Source: CAZSDW01 sp964605705
GTDB lineage: Bacteria; Fidelibacterota; UBA2242
Length of the DNA: 64,000 bases
NCBI GenBank assembly: GCA_964605705.1
Contig: CAZSDW010000016.1
Location: 3,533-67,532 of the forward strand
Direction: 5' to 3'
In this document: positions 53,187-62,330 of the stretch, one piece after another
Numbering within the stretch: position 1 is the first letter of the stretch
Layout: the number at the start of each line of letters is the position of its first letter
Made by a program: the position numbers and the translations under genes
The notes under the pieces: model-generated
What the model was told of the DNA's origin: nothing
What the model saw: the letters and a program-made list of their open reading frames with translations, nothing else
The model's database searches: none

Positions 53187-53692
53187 AACAAATTCCAATT
53201 AAATTCCAAAATTCAAATGCCAAATTCCAAACAAGAACCAATTCTCGAATTTTCTCCAACAGGAGTCTCTGGAGAGACAATGTCCGAAACAAGCAACCCG
53301 CATTCAACCGTTTTAGTCATTGGTATTTGTCACGAAAGGACGCCTACGGCGGACATTCGGATATTATAGCGATTTTCAAAATAAATGTCTGATCCAACGA
53401 TAAGGGTAACGTAGAAGCGGAAAATCACTGTCGTGGCACTCCGCGGGAGTGCTATACCTGTTGGATAAGAATTTACCCGTGTATATATCACCTTGCAGAG
53501 GTGAAATATTCTTTGATTACTTGATTGTAAAACCGCTGAAGCGGTTATCGGAGATATGGGTAATCTCGAGAATCCCATGTTAAAACATGGGGCTATCCCA
53601 AACAGAAAAAGCATTGATATAAACGCCCATAAGACATTATTTCTGAGAATCACTATAACGGGGATTTGAAATTTGGTATTTGGAATTTCCAT
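53187..53692. repeat. gene-free hairpin-rich element flanked by inverted AATTCCAAA-type repeats
   Basis: The 568-bp gap between the M13 and fusA genes contains no credible ORF. Its left part (53187-53235) repeats units such as AAATTCCAA and its right end (53665-53692) carries the inverted form, TTTGGAATTTCC and similar. Between them lie four hairpins in series: GCACTCC/GGAGTGC (53436-53452), CACCT/AGGTG (53489-53503), AACCGC/GCGGTT (53531-53546), CCCATGTT/AACATGGG (53574-53591). Arms are perfect, and loops are 2-5 bases. This looks like a mobile or repetitive non-coding element, not a terminator set, since no T-runs follow the stems. Confidence 0.6.
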
Positions 53693-53695
53693 CCA

Positions 53696-55780
53696 TTAGT
53701 TATTTGCGGATTTTTTCGCTTTCCTTTCGGTAACAATTTCTTCTTCAATCGCTTTCGGTAGAGGCGAATACTTCAGGAATTCCATTGAAAAGGCTGCGCG
53801 ACCACTCGAAATTGTCCGCAGTGCCGAAGCATATCCGAACATCTCCATCAGTGGTACCGTACCAGTCAATTTTTGGGAACCTTTGCGGTGACGACGCATG
53901 TTTTCGATTTTTCCACGTCGGCGATTAATATCACCAATTGCATCACCCATATATTCATCAGGTGTGTTGACCTCAATCTTCATAATGGGTTCCTGGAGCT
54001 GCGGGCCGGCTTTACGAATTATCTCTTTGAGCGCCAGTGACGTACAGATTTTAAACGCCATTTCACTGGAATCAACTGCGTGATAGCTACCATCCAAGAG
54101 CACAAAACGAACATCAACCATCGGATAGTCCGCATAAAGTCCCCGCTCGACATTATCCCGGAAAGATTTTTCTATAGAAGGAATATATTCCCGCGGAATA
54201 TTGCCGCCTTTGACATGATCGACAAAGTCAATCCCGCCGGCTTCATTTGGTTCAAGACGAAAAACAATATGAGCATACTGTCCCTTACCACCGGTCTGCT
54301 TTTTATATTTGAAATTGTGTTCCACTTCCCGGGTAATGGATTCGCGGAAAGCCACAGCCGGTTTGCCAACATTGACAGATACCTTATGTTCAGTTTTCAG
54401 ACGATCGACAATCACCTCCAGGTGAAGCTCACCCATTCCGGAAATTACCGTCTCCTCTGTTTCGTCATCATAACGAACCTTGAATGATGGATCTTCCAGA
54501 GCGATTTTACTTAATGCCATTGTTAAACGATCCCGTTCTTTTTTGGATTCCGGTTCGATTTTCATATCCAAAACGGTTTCGGGATATCTGATATTTTCGA
54601 GCAAAATGGGATCGTCTTCGTCACAAAGTGTGTCGCCGGTAGTTGTATATTTGACACCGATCAGGGCACCGATATCGCCCGCACGCAAGACTTTGACTTC
54701 CTCACGGTTGTTGGCATGAATTCGCAGAATTCGACCGATTCGTTCGCGTTTTCCCTTGGTGGAATTTAAAATGTAACTGCCAGCTTCAAGTTCGCCTGAA
54801 TAAACCCGAATAAAGGTCTGCTGACCGACATAGGCGTCATTGGTAATTTTAAATGCCAATGCAGAAAACGGTCTTTTATAAGAAGGCTTTCTGGAAAGTA
54901 TCAATGTCGGATCTTTGATGTCCAGACCCGTTATAATACCACGGTCGATCGGTGAAGGGAGATAATCGACGACCGCATCCAGCACCAGACGAACACCTTT
55001 ATTTTTAAAGGCTGAGCCACAAAATACGGGTGTTATACACAGAGATATTACCGCATGTCGGGCTGCCGCTTTGATATCTTCTTCGGTAATTTCTTCCTCA
55101 GCAAGATATTTCTCCATAATTGGCTCGTCAAAATCAGCCAACTTTTCAATCATCATCTCACGATATTTTGCAGCTTTGTGACGCATATCTTCCGGAATTT
55201 CAGAGATGAACATATCGAGCTCTTTATAGGTGATTGCTTCCATGGTAATCAAATCAACGACACCTTTAAATTCCGATTCATTGCCAATGGGTAATTGAAA
55301 AAGGACGGCATTTGCTCCGAGCATTTCGTTCATCTGTTCAACAGTATGATAGACATCGGCACCCTGTCGATCCATTTTATTAATAAAAGCAATTCTCGGA
55401 ACCTTATAACGATCCGCCTGATGCCAGACAGTTTCACTCTGGGGTTCGACACCACCTACGGCGCAAAAAACCATGACGATTCCATCGAGTACCCGCAGCG
55501 ACCGCTCCACTTCCAGGGTAAAATCAATATGTCCCGGGGTATCGATAACATTGATCTGGTGCTTTTTCCATTGGGTAGTAATTGCAGCTGAGGTGATTGT
55601 AATACCTCTCTCCTGCTCCTGTTTCATGAAGTCCATTACCGCCTGACCGTCATGGACCTCGCCCATTTTGTGGGTAATACCGGTAAAAAACAGGATGCGT
55701 TCACTGGTTGTTGTCTTTCCGGCATCGATATGAGCCACAATTCCAATATTTCTAATTCTTTGTATTTCAGCATTTTCCAT
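53696..55780 (-). CDS. fusA: translation elongation factor G
   Basis: This GTPase translocates tRNAs on the ribosome. The 694-aa protein has all EF-G domains: G domain with AHIDAGKTTTSERILFFTG (G1), RGITITSAAIT (G2/switch I), VIDTPGHIDFTLEVERSLRV (G3), NKMDRQGADV (G4); domain II (about 290-395), III, IV (about 480-600, with the GKGQYAHIVFRLEP start) and V. It stands alone, without rpsL, rpsG or tuf beside it. Sequence details (TTTSERIL, AVMDFMKQEQERGI, SETVWHQADRY) recall the diverged EF-G paralogues of spirochaetes and deltaproteobacteria, so it may be one of two EF-G genes in the genome; that part is inference. Confidence 0.95.
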   Translation of the reverse strand: MENAEIQRIRNIGIVAHIDAGKTTTSERILFFTGITHKMGEVHDGQAVMDFMKQEQERGITITSAAITTQWKKHQINVIDTPGHIDFTLEVERSLRVLDGIVMVFCAVGGVEPQSETVWHQADRYKVPRIAFINKMDRQGADVYHTVEQMNEMLGANAVLFQLPIGNESEFKGVVDLITMEAITYKELDMFISEIPEDMRHKAAKYREMMIEKLADFDEPIMEKYLAEEEITEEDIKAAARHAVISLCITPVFCGSAFKNKGVRLVLDAVVDYLPSPIDRGIITGLDIKDPTLILSRKPSYKRPFSALAFKITNDAYVGQQTFIRVYSGELEAGSYILNSTKGKRERIGRILRIHANNREEVKVLRAGDIGALIGVKYTTTGDTLCDEDDPILLENIRYPETVLDMKIEPESKKERDRLTMALSKIALEDPSFKVRYDDETEETVISGMGELHLEVIVDRLKTEHKVSVNVGKPAVAFRESITREVEHNFKYKKQTGGKGQYAHIVFRLEPNEAGGIDFVDHVKGGNIPREYIPSIEKSFRDNVERGLYADYPMVDVRFVLLDGSYHAVDSSEMAFKICTSLALKEIIRKAGPQLQEPIMKIEVNTPDEYMGDAIGDINRRRGKIENMRRHRKGSQKLTGTVPLMEMFGYASALRTISSGRAAFSMEFLKYSPLPKAIEEEIVTERKAKKSANN

Positions 55781-55882
55781 TAATTATACTCCTGATCTAA
55801 ATCGAGCCGCAAATATAACGGCTTTTTAAATAAATACAAACGTTTATTTACATCTGGTAACCAAGTTAAACATGGTAACCAG

Positions 55883-56045
55883 TAGTCACCTCGAACAACA
55901 GCCAAGTCAGTCATATTGAATTCCCAAATTATCAGGGTAAGTGATCGGATCAGATTAACCACACTGATCACAAGCGATTTCTCCTCATTCCATTCGTTCG
56001 AAATGACATAAAAATAGTCACCTCGAATGTACCGCCGGAGGCGGT
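55883..56045. repeat. degenerate repeat element with duplicated 13-mer and hairpin; includes dispersed repeat copy 2
   Basis: The 346-bp gap between fusA and the nitroreductase gene holds TAGTCACCTCGAA twice (55883-55895 and 56015-56027), a hairpin ACCGCC-GGA-GGCGGT (56031-56045) right after the second, and the 23-bp dispersed repeat (55944-55966) also seen at 30133. A 63-codon frame here (55780-55971) has no ribosome-binding site and looks spurious. I read the gap as remnants of repetitive non-coding elements. Confidence 0.5.
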
Positions 56046-56126
56046 GCGGAGAGGTCGGGTTTGACAGAATCTCACTGGTATGAAGCGATTTGCTTACCCG
56101 GCGTATTGAAGACCGATGTTAATGAT

Positions 56127-56681
56127 TTATTCTTGATGATGATTATAATATCGTCTGATTTCATCCAGCGACCGGCGTTTGCGATTCTTTTTGTATTCCG
56201 GATCAAGCGGATAACCTAAACTGATCAGAATATCGACTTTTTTTGATCGCGGCAGATTTAATGCTTTTTTCACACCCTTCGCGCTGAACCACCCCAGCCA
56301 GCAGGTGCTCAATCCCAGATCTTCCGCCTGAAGCACAAGATGTTCACAGGCAATCCCGATATCGATTAAACTGTATTTCACACCCCTAATCTGACCGCCG
56401 ATACGGGTCAGGTAATCCGCTTTTTCAGTAATAACAACAATGATTACCGGGGCTTTTCCGGCAAACCGGGTGCTTTTATAAATACCTGAAAAGGCTTTTT
56501 GTGATAGTATTCGGATTGTTTCCGGATCATCAACAACAATAAATGACCAGGGTTGCGAATTCTGGGCTGAGGGCGCCAGGCGGGCAGCTTCCAGACATTG
56601 ATCAATCAAGATCCTGTCAACGGTCTTTTCAGCATATTTTCGTGAAGATTGCCGTTTTTGAACTAATTCGGAAAAATTCAT
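56127..56681 (-). CDS. nitroreductase-family FMN protein, second member
   Basis: The 184-aa protein begins MNFSELVQKRQSSRKYAEKT, the FMN phosphate-binding pattern, followed by ARLAPSAQNSQPWSFIVVDD, DIGIACEHLVLQAEDLGLST and CWLGWFSAKG, then ILISLGYPLDPE and the basic C-terminal tail KKNRKRRSLDEIRRYY. It is the closest of the two to typical 180-aa oxidoreductases of this superfamily. Substrate unknown. The stop of recN lies to its left in transcription order by only seven bases, so they are co-transcribed with recN first. Confidence 0.9.
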   Translation of the reverse strand: MNFSELVQKRQSSRKYAEKTVDRILIDQCLEAARLAPSAQNSQPWSFIVVDDPETIRILSQKAFSGIYKSTRFAGKAPVIIVVITEKADYLTRIGGQIRGVKYSLIDIGIACEHLVLQAEDLGLSTCWLGWFSAKGVKKALNLPRSKKVDILISLGYPLDPEYKKNRKRRSLDEIRRYYNHHQE

Positions 56682-56688
56682 AATTGAC

Positions 56689-58392
56689 TTACAAGGGTGA
56701 TAAAAGTTCGCGGGCTTGCTGAAGTGTCGTATCCGTCACTGTCGCACCACCAATCAGAGAAGCGATTTCGACAATTCTCCCTTCCTGGTTTAAGCGCATA
56801 ATACTGGTCTGACTACGCTCATCATTAGCCAATTTATATACTTTGTAATGATGATCGCCAAGCCCGGCGATTTGCGGTAAGTGGGTAATGCAGATAACCT
56901 GGTGCACATTTGACAGCGCTTTTAATTGTCTTCCGACTACCTGCGCAATTTTACCGGAAATACCGGTATCGATTTCATCAAAGATAACCACCGGAATCCG
57001 GTCTTTCCCTGCCATAATGGATTTCATCGCCAGCATAATGCGGGACACCTCACCACCGGATACAATGTTCGCCAGCGGACGCAACGGTTCCCCGGGATTA
57101 GTGCTGATTAAAAATACGATATTGTCAATTCCGGTCGGATCACATTTGATCCGCCTGCCGTCTATTTCCACCCATCCATCTCTCGTATCAATGTAATTTA
57201 TTGAAACCTCAAACATACTGTTCAAAATACCAAGATTGGACAGCGCCTGAACAATCCGTTCCTCGAATATCCGGGCAGTACTCTTACGGTTTTTGGATAA
57301 CCGTGACGCCTCTTCTGAGTATCGGATTTTAGTCCGCTCGATTTCACTCTCTAATTTCATCAATTCGTTATCAAGACCATCATCTTCATCCAGTTTTTTT
57401 TCAAGAATTTCTCTGAATTTTAGAATTTCCTGCACTGATGAGCCGTATTTCTTAATCAGTTGCTGTAACTGGTACAATCGCTGATTGACGATCTCAGCCC
57501 TGCCCGGATCAAACTGAATATTCTGAATGTATGATGTAAGATGCTTTGACAAATCCTGAATCAGAAATCTGGTTTCTTCGATCCGGTTAAGTTCTTCTGA
57601 AAATTCAGGATCGATACGGTTCAGCACACCCAGTTTTTTGTTGACATCCAGAATCTGTTGATAGAGTGTATTTTCATCACCGTCAAACAACTGTTGCGTC
57701 AATTCTTCGGCAATACTGTTGATTTTTTCGGAATTATCCAGGATTGCTTTTTCCTTAGATAGCTCTTCGTACTCACCCTCTTCAGGTGCTACTTTGTCAA
57801 TCTCTTGCAGCTGGAATTCCCAAAGTTCGCGTTTCTCTTTATTGAGTTTCCGTCTCTCCGACAATAGTTTGTGCTTTTCGATAACATGGCTGAGTGCCAG
57901 ATAGGTATCATGGACCTTTTTTATTGACTCCTGATAATCACCAAACGCATCCAGAAATTGAATATGGTTTTCCTCCTGTAACAGGGATTGATGATCATGC
58001 TGACCATGCAAGTCAACCAGTAAATCACCGATGGATTTCAGCTGCCCAATTGTACAGGGAACATCGTTGATCCAGGCTTTCGACCGCCCATTAATGTTTA
58101 ATTCACGTTTAAGTGTCAAATCTCCATTTTTTCCGGGAAATTGATTATCCCGGAGCAATCGTTCCAGCGGATTGCCAATGTCATCAAATGTACATTCAAT
58201 CGAAGCACTTTCTGCCCCAGCCCGGATCATCGTCACAGACGCTTTTTCACCGAGCGCCAGGTTAAGAGCATCGATAATGATGGATTTTCCCGCACCGGTT
58301 TCTCCCGTTATTACCGAAAAACCTGCATCAAATTCGACGGTTAATTGTTCAATAATGGCAAAACTGCTGATATGAAGTACTTTTAATCCCAT
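56689..58392 (-). CDS. recN: DNA repair protein RecN
   Basis: This SMC-like ATPase acts in double-strand-break repair. The 567-aa protein has the N-terminal Walker A (VITGETGAGKSIIIDALNL, about residues 27-45), a long coiled coil (about 155-375), the ABC signature (NIVSGGEVSRIMLAMKSIMA) and Walker B (IPVVIFDEIDTGISGKIAQV). Length is typical. The start ATG 58392 lies 17 bases after the VanZ gene stop. LexA-type regulation is common for recN but I see no site here. Confidence 0.96.
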   Translation of the reverse strand: MGLKVLHISSFAIIEQLTVEFDAGFSVITGETGAGKSIIIDALNLALGEKASVTMIRAGAESASIECTFDDIGNPLERLLRDNQFPGKNGDLTLKRELNINGRSKAWINDVPCTIGQLKSIGDLLVDLHGQHDHQSLLQEENHIQFLDAFGDYQESIKKVHDTYLALSHVIEKHKLLSERRKLNKEKRELWEFQLQEIDKVAPEEGEYEELSKEKAILDNSEKINSIAEELTQQLFDGDENTLYQQILDVNKKLGVLNRIDPEFSEELNRIEETRFLIQDLSKHLTSYIQNIQFDPGRAEIVNQRLYQLQQLIKKYGSSVQEILKFREILEKKLDEDDGLDNELMKLESEIERTKIRYSEEASRLSKNRKSTARIFEERIVQALSNLGILNSMFEVSINYIDTRDGWVEIDGRRIKCDPTGIDNIVFLISTNPGEPLRPLANIVSGGEVSRIMLAMKSIMAGKDRIPVVIFDEIDTGISGKIAQVVGRQLKALSNVHQVICITHLPQIAGLGDHHYKVYKLANDERSQTSIMRLNQEGRIVEIASLIGGATVTDTTLQQARELLSPL

Positions 58393-58409
58393 AGGCGTTG
58401 CTGGCTCTG

Positions 58410-58817
58410 TTATTTATGTGAGGTTCCCTGGTAGATCAAATCCTCTTTCTCAACGCGATACTGAATCAGTTTATGAAACAGAAAGATGCCGAGTAAAAGA
58501 CCGACGGCGTCAGCGGTAAAATCCAAAATACTACAATCGCGACCCGGTACCCAGAGTTGATGAATTTCATCACTGATCGCGTACAGGAGCCCCGTAATAA
58601 TGCTTAAACTGGTTGAATTCTTTATGACTTTCTCAGACTTTGATCGTGAAAATGCGAGCAATAAAGTACAGCCATAGAACAGGTATTCAACTAAATGAAT
58701 AATTTTATCGAAATCGAGTAATCGTAATTTTGGAAAATTACCCTGTGGAATTGAAGATAAAAAATAAATCAAAATGCTGTACAGAATTGCCGGAATCTTA
58801 TAAATGAATCGAATCAT
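58410..58817 (-). CDS. VanZ-family membrane protein
   Basis: The 135-aa protein has about four membrane segments and the VanZ motif SDEIHQLWVPGRDCSILDFT followed by ADAVGLLLGIFLF; the N-terminal part has KIIHLVEYLFYGCTLLLAF. VanZ-like proteins are linked to teicoplanin resistance in enterococci, but most members are of unknown function. Its ATG overlaps the stop of the preceding NAD(P)HX repair gene by one base (TGATG). Confidence 0.88.
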   Translation of the reverse strand: MIRFIYKIPAILYSILIYFLSSIPQGNFPKLRLLDFDKIIHLVEYLFYGCTLLLAFSRSKSEKVIKNSTSLSIITGLLYAISDEIHQLWVPGRDCSILDFTADAVGLLLGIFLFHKLIQYRVEKEDLIYQGTSHK

Positions 58818-60373
58818 CAGACAACCTGCTCAAATTCATTTAGAATTTTAGGTAAAAAGGCTAACAAATCACCGGCAATTAATCCGCGAATACCAAGTTT
58901 TTCTGCTCCTAAGTCACCCGCTATGCCATGGATATATACCGCAATTAGTGCCGCATTGTACGAATTAATCTTTTGTGCCCGCAATCCCGCCAGAATTCCG
59001 GTTAATACATCACCGGTCCCGCCCGTGGCAAGCGCCGGATTTCCCGTACTGTTGACTGCAACTTCACCATTTCGATTAGCCACAACTGTTGGTGCACCTT
59101 TTAGAATAAGCGTACAGGGATATTGCGTGGCAAATTCCCGGGCAACATCAATGATATTTTCCTTGATTTGCTTCACCGGTATTCCGGTGATCATTGAAAA
59201 TTCACCGATATGAGGTGTGATAACCAGATCATCGATTGATCTAACCAGTTCAAGATTATTCTGAAATATCCTGAGACCGTCGGCATCTATGATAAAGGGT
59301 TTAGCTGTCCTGTCTAAAAGTTGCAGCCCGAATTCTTTTACCTCATTCGCCGCGGACACACCAGGTCCAAAAACGACGACATCGCTCCAATCGATCCGTT
59401 CATCCGCTACTGCCAGCGAATCAGTACAAAAGGTGTGTAATCCGGATTCAGGCACAGGCAGTGAAAGAGTTTCCGTCGATTTTATTTCCATAATAACATT
59501 AAGGCTGTCCGGAATTGCATTAATAACCAGACCGGCACCACTTCGCAGCGCCGCCTGAGAAGTGAGAAAAGCTGCTCCGGTCATTCCCGGGGAGCCGGCA
59601 AAAATGAGTACCTTGCCCTGCTGATGTTTGTATGTATCATCGGTAATCGGTGGAAACAGTTTCCGAACCATCTGGCGATCAATCAAAAAGGTGTCATTTT
59701 TCAGAATCGAGAACGCCTCTTGCGGGTATTTCAAATCAACGAGCGTGATGTCACCTGCTTTTCGCTTGCCCGGCTGGAACAGCAAACCACGCTTTAAAAA
59801 ACCCATCGTCACGGTTCGTTTTGCCTGAATGGCAACGCCGCCGATTTGGGCAGTATCCCCATTTACTCCCGATGGAATGTCCACGGAAAGAACCGGACAT
59901 TTGGAGGCGTTGATCAGCTCAATCAGTTTATAAATAATCCCTTTGACTTCTCCGGTAAATCCGGTTCCCAGCAAAGCATCAATAATTAAATCACTTTGAG
60001 ATAAATACTCTTCGGTGGGGATATTTCTCTCATCATCCAGAGCCGTAATCGTGATCCTTTTATTGGTACATTTTTCGAAATAGTGGAGTGCATCACCCTT
60101 GATTTTTTCAGGATTTCCGGCAATCCAAATATTTATATGCGCACCCCAGTTTGCCAGGTCCTGCGCCGCAACAAAACCATCACCCCCGTTATTACCGGTA
60201 CCACAGAAAATATCCACCTGGCTTCCCGGAACATCCCTGAGCATTTTCTTTGCCTTCATAGAGACAAACGAACCGGCGCGCTGCATTAGTTCAACGCCCG
60301 GTATTCCTAAGGTATCGATGGCGTAACGGTCCACGTCCCGGGCTTCCTGATTGGTGAGAATATACTCTTTCAT
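58817..60373 (-). CDS. nnr: bifunctional NAD(P)HX epimerase / ADP-dependent NAD(P)HX dehydratase
   Basis: This enzyme repairs hydrated NADH/NADPH. In the 518-aa fusion, the N-terminal YjeF_N epimerase domain (about 1-215: QEARDVDRYAIDTLGIPGVE, IFCGTGNNGGDGFVAAQDLA, DIPSGVNGDTAQIG) precedes the ribokinase-like dehydratase domain (about 225-510: VLIFAGSPGMTGAAFLTSQA, VVFGPGVS, ITPHIGEFSMITG, NPALATGGTGDVLTGILAGL with the GTGD catalytic site). The fusion is the common bacterial form. The start ATG 60373 lies in the 150-bp gap after the TPR gene terminator. Confidence 0.96.
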   Translation of the reverse strand: MKEYILTNQEARDVDRYAIDTLGIPGVELMQRAGSFVSMKAKKMLRDVPGSQVDIFCGTGNNGGDGFVAAQDLANWGAHINIWIAGNPEKIKGDALHYFEKCTNKRITITALDDERNIPTEEYLSQSDLIIDALLGTGFTGEVKGIIYKLIELINASKCPVLSVDIPSGVNGDTAQIGGVAIQAKRTVTMGFLKRGLLFQPGKRKAGDITLVDLKYPQEAFSILKNDTFLIDRQMVRKLFPPITDDTYKHQQGKVLIFAGSPGMTGAAFLTSQAALRSGAGLVINAIPDSLNVIMEIKSTETLSLPVPESGLHTFCTDSLAVADERIDWSDVVVFGPGVSAANEVKEFGLQLLDRTAKPFIIDADGLRIFQNNLELVRSIDDLVITPHIGEFSMITGIPVKQIKENIIDVAREFATQYPCTLILKGAPTVVANRNGEVAVNSTGNPALATGGTGDVLTGILAGLRAQKINSYNAALIAVYIHGIAGDLGAEKLGIRGLIAGDLLAFLPKILNEFEQVV

Positions 60374-60467
60374 GGTCTATGTTGCTCGGGCTTACTATTC
60401 ATTTTATCATCTCTCAATTAAACCGCCTTAAAATAATAAGAAATCCCTATTCATGCAACGACCATTC

Positions 60468-60502
60468 CAAAAATAAAAAGGGTGAGTTTGATCCCACCCT
60501 TT
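60468..60502 (-). terminator. rho-independent terminator of the TPR gene
   Basis: AAAGGGTG (60477-60484) pairs with CACCCTTT (60495-60502) around a ten-base loop. On the minus strand it is followed by TTTTTATTTTTGG. It sits 21 bases beyond the stop of the TPR gene. Confidence 0.85.
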
Positions 60503-60523
60503 AAATCATCATTTAAATCGATT

Positions 60524-61825
60524 TTAATTAACTGTTTTCAACTCGTACTCTGCAACCGCTTTCCATTTTGGATCACGGGTGGCAATCTGAAATGCCTGTT
60601 TGGCAGCAGTCCGGTTTCCCAGACATCTCTCGGCAATACCCAATTCGATTAAAACCGGAGCCCAGTTTGGTTTGATAGTCAGGGCTTTTTGAGCGGTAGC
60701 TTTCGCTTTATCACATTTACCGGTATTGTTATATGCCTGTGACAGACGATACTGACTATTGACATCCTGTGAATTCAATTCTACTGCCTTGCTCAGACTG
60801 TTGACTGCTTCACTGAATTTTTCCTGTGCAATGTAGATCGCGCCCATATTTGCATAAGCAGATGCGTAGCTGGGATCGAGTTTCACTACCTCTCTGTAAG
60901 CGGGTAATGCATTATCATACTGCTTGGATTTGTAGTACGTGTACCCGATATTTTTCCAGGCATCAACATATTCAGGATCAAGATCAATGGCTTTCTTATA
61001 AGCATTCACCGCGCCACCTGTGTCATTCATGCCGGCAAGCACTTTGCCTTTGACCAGATGAGCTTTGGGATATACGGGATCCAGTTCAATGCTTTTATTA
61101 ATTGCGACCAACGCATCCACCATCTTTTTATCATCCAGGTAAACAATTGCGGAGTAATAATACGCCAGTGGATCATCGGGATTCAGGCTGATAGCCTGTT
61201 TAAATTTTTCCAGCGCGGCTGAATTACTTTGACGCTGCATCAGCTGGATCCCTTCCTGGATATAGCGACGGGTCAAGGCATCAAACTCTTTTTTGAAATT
61301 TTCATTTTCCGGGTCCATCTCAATGGCTTTTCGGAAATTTGCGGCGGCACCTTCGAGATCATTCAGGCGAACCATGACACGACCAAGATTAATATATGCA
61401 TCAATGAAGTTTTTATTTTCTTTGATAATTTCAAGAAAACTTTTTTTGGCACCTTCATAATCTGCGTTGTTGAACAGACGGGAGGCTTCAGTCAACTTGC
61501 TGGCAAATGTTGCCATCTCGTTGCGGGCATCCCGAAATTCCTGATTGCCAAGATCCAGTTCAATCGCTTTGTCAATCAGTTCGCGCGCTTTGGTCAGATC
61601 ACCAAGTTTATAATAGATTTTTCCGAGTAGAAAAACAGCAGCAGCATAGCCCGGATCATTGGTAACAATCGGCTCAACCAGGACTTTGGCTTCCTGGTAT
61701 TTTCCGGCAATATAAAGATCGTTTGCCTCAACCAGAGAATTTGTAGCCTGCCCAAATATCATTGTAGAAAAGAGCAGACCTGCCATTATAATAATAAAAA
61801 AGTTATTAACCTTCGATAATTTCAT
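60524..61825 (-). CDS. tetratricopeptide-repeat protein, exported
   Basis: The 433-aa protein starts with a signal peptide (FFIIIMAGLLFSTMIFGQ) and then consists of about ten TPR units across residues 30-430, for example AAVFLLGKIYYKLGDLTKAR, AYINLGRVMVRLNDLEGAAA, AWKNIGYTYYKSKQYDNALP, AYANMGAIYIAQEKFSEAVN. TPRs mediate protein-protein binding; location in periplasm or outer-membrane inner face is likely. The start ATG follows GAGGA. No partner can be named from the neighbours. Confidence 0.92.
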   Translation of the reverse strand: MKLSKVNNFFIIIMAGLLFSTMIFGQATNSLVEANDLYIAGKYQEAKVLVEPIVTNDPGYAAAVFLLGKIYYKLGDLTKARELIDKAIELDLGNQEFRDARNEMATFASKLTEASRLFNNADYEGAKKSFLEIIKENKNFIDAYINLGRVMVRLNDLEGAAANFRKAIEMDPENENFKKEFDALTRRYIQEGIQLMQRQSNSAALEKFKQAISLNPDDPLAYYYSAIVYLDDKKMVDALVAINKSIELDPVYPKAHLVKGKVLAGMNDTGGAVNAYKKAIDLDPEYVDAWKNIGYTYYKSKQYDNALPAYREVVKLDPSYASAYANMGAIYIAQEKFSEAVNSLSKAVELNSQDVNSQYRLSQAYNNTGKCDKAKATAQKALTIKPNWAPVLIELGIAERCLGNRTAAKQAFQIATRDPKWKAVAEYELKTVN

Positions 61826-61856
61826 ATTTTTTCCTCATTTTATTACAAGAACATCG

Positions 61857-61940
61857 TGCCGAAGACGGGACTCGAACCCGTACAGGCTAACGCCCACATG
61901 GCCCTCAACCATGCGTGTCTACCAGTTCCACCACCTCGGC
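61857..61940 (-). tRNA. tRNA-Leu (anticodon GAG)
   Basis: The 84-nt minus-strand sequence has acceptor GCCGAGG/CTTCGGC with discriminator A, a D arm (GGTGGAACTGGTAGACAC), anticodon stem CATGG-loop TTGAGGG-CCATG (anticodon GAG), a long class II variable arm (GGGCGTTAGCCTGT region), and T arm ACGGG-TTCGAGT-CCCGT. The class II variable arm and A discriminator confirm leucine. CCA is not encoded. It lies between secG and the TPR gene on the same strand. Confidence 0.95.
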
Positions 61941-61976
61941 GAAATTCTGTTAATCAAAAAACAGAAAGTCCCAAAT

Positions 61977-62330
61977 CTACTCTGTAATTGGCAATTCTCC
62001 TGAGCCTTCTTCATCAAAACTGCCTTCCGGAACCGGGAGGTTTGCAGAAGGAGCAACGCGTTTATCGGCTTCGCGTTTAATAATACTGGTTGCATCCCCG
62101 CGAGGAGATGACATTAATCCGATAAAAATGGAGATCACCATAAAAGCAACTGCTAATCCGGTCGTGAGTTTTGATAAAAACGTTGCAGCGCCACGACCAC
62201 CAAACAGGGCACTATTGCCGCCACCACCAAAGGTTCCGGATAAGCCGCCACCTTTACTGGACTGCATTAAAATGGTCAATGTCAGCAGCAAAGATACCAA
62301 CACATGAATAACTACTAAAAACGTGTACAC
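61977..62330 (-). CDS. secG: preprotein translocase subunit SecG
   Basis: This 117-aa auxiliary subunit of the SecYEG channel has two membrane helices (FLVVIHVLVSLLLTLTILMQ and LTTGLAVAFMVISIFIGLMS) separated by the signature SSKGGGLSGTFGGGGNSALFG. The tail (about 75-117) is polar and acidic. It starts with GTG at 62330 after AGGAGAAATA, overlapping the tpiA stop by one base. Confidence 0.94.
   Translation of the reverse strand: MYTFLVVIHVLVSLLLTLTILMQSSKGGGLSGTFGGGGNSALFGGRGAATFLSKLTTGLAVAFMVISIFIGLMSSPRGDATSIIKREADKRVAPSANLPVPEGSFDEEGSGELPITE

Noticed and set aside
55780..55971. 63-codon minus-strand frame upstream of fusA
   Set aside because: No ribosome-binding site, lies over repeat sequence and has no similarity I recognise.
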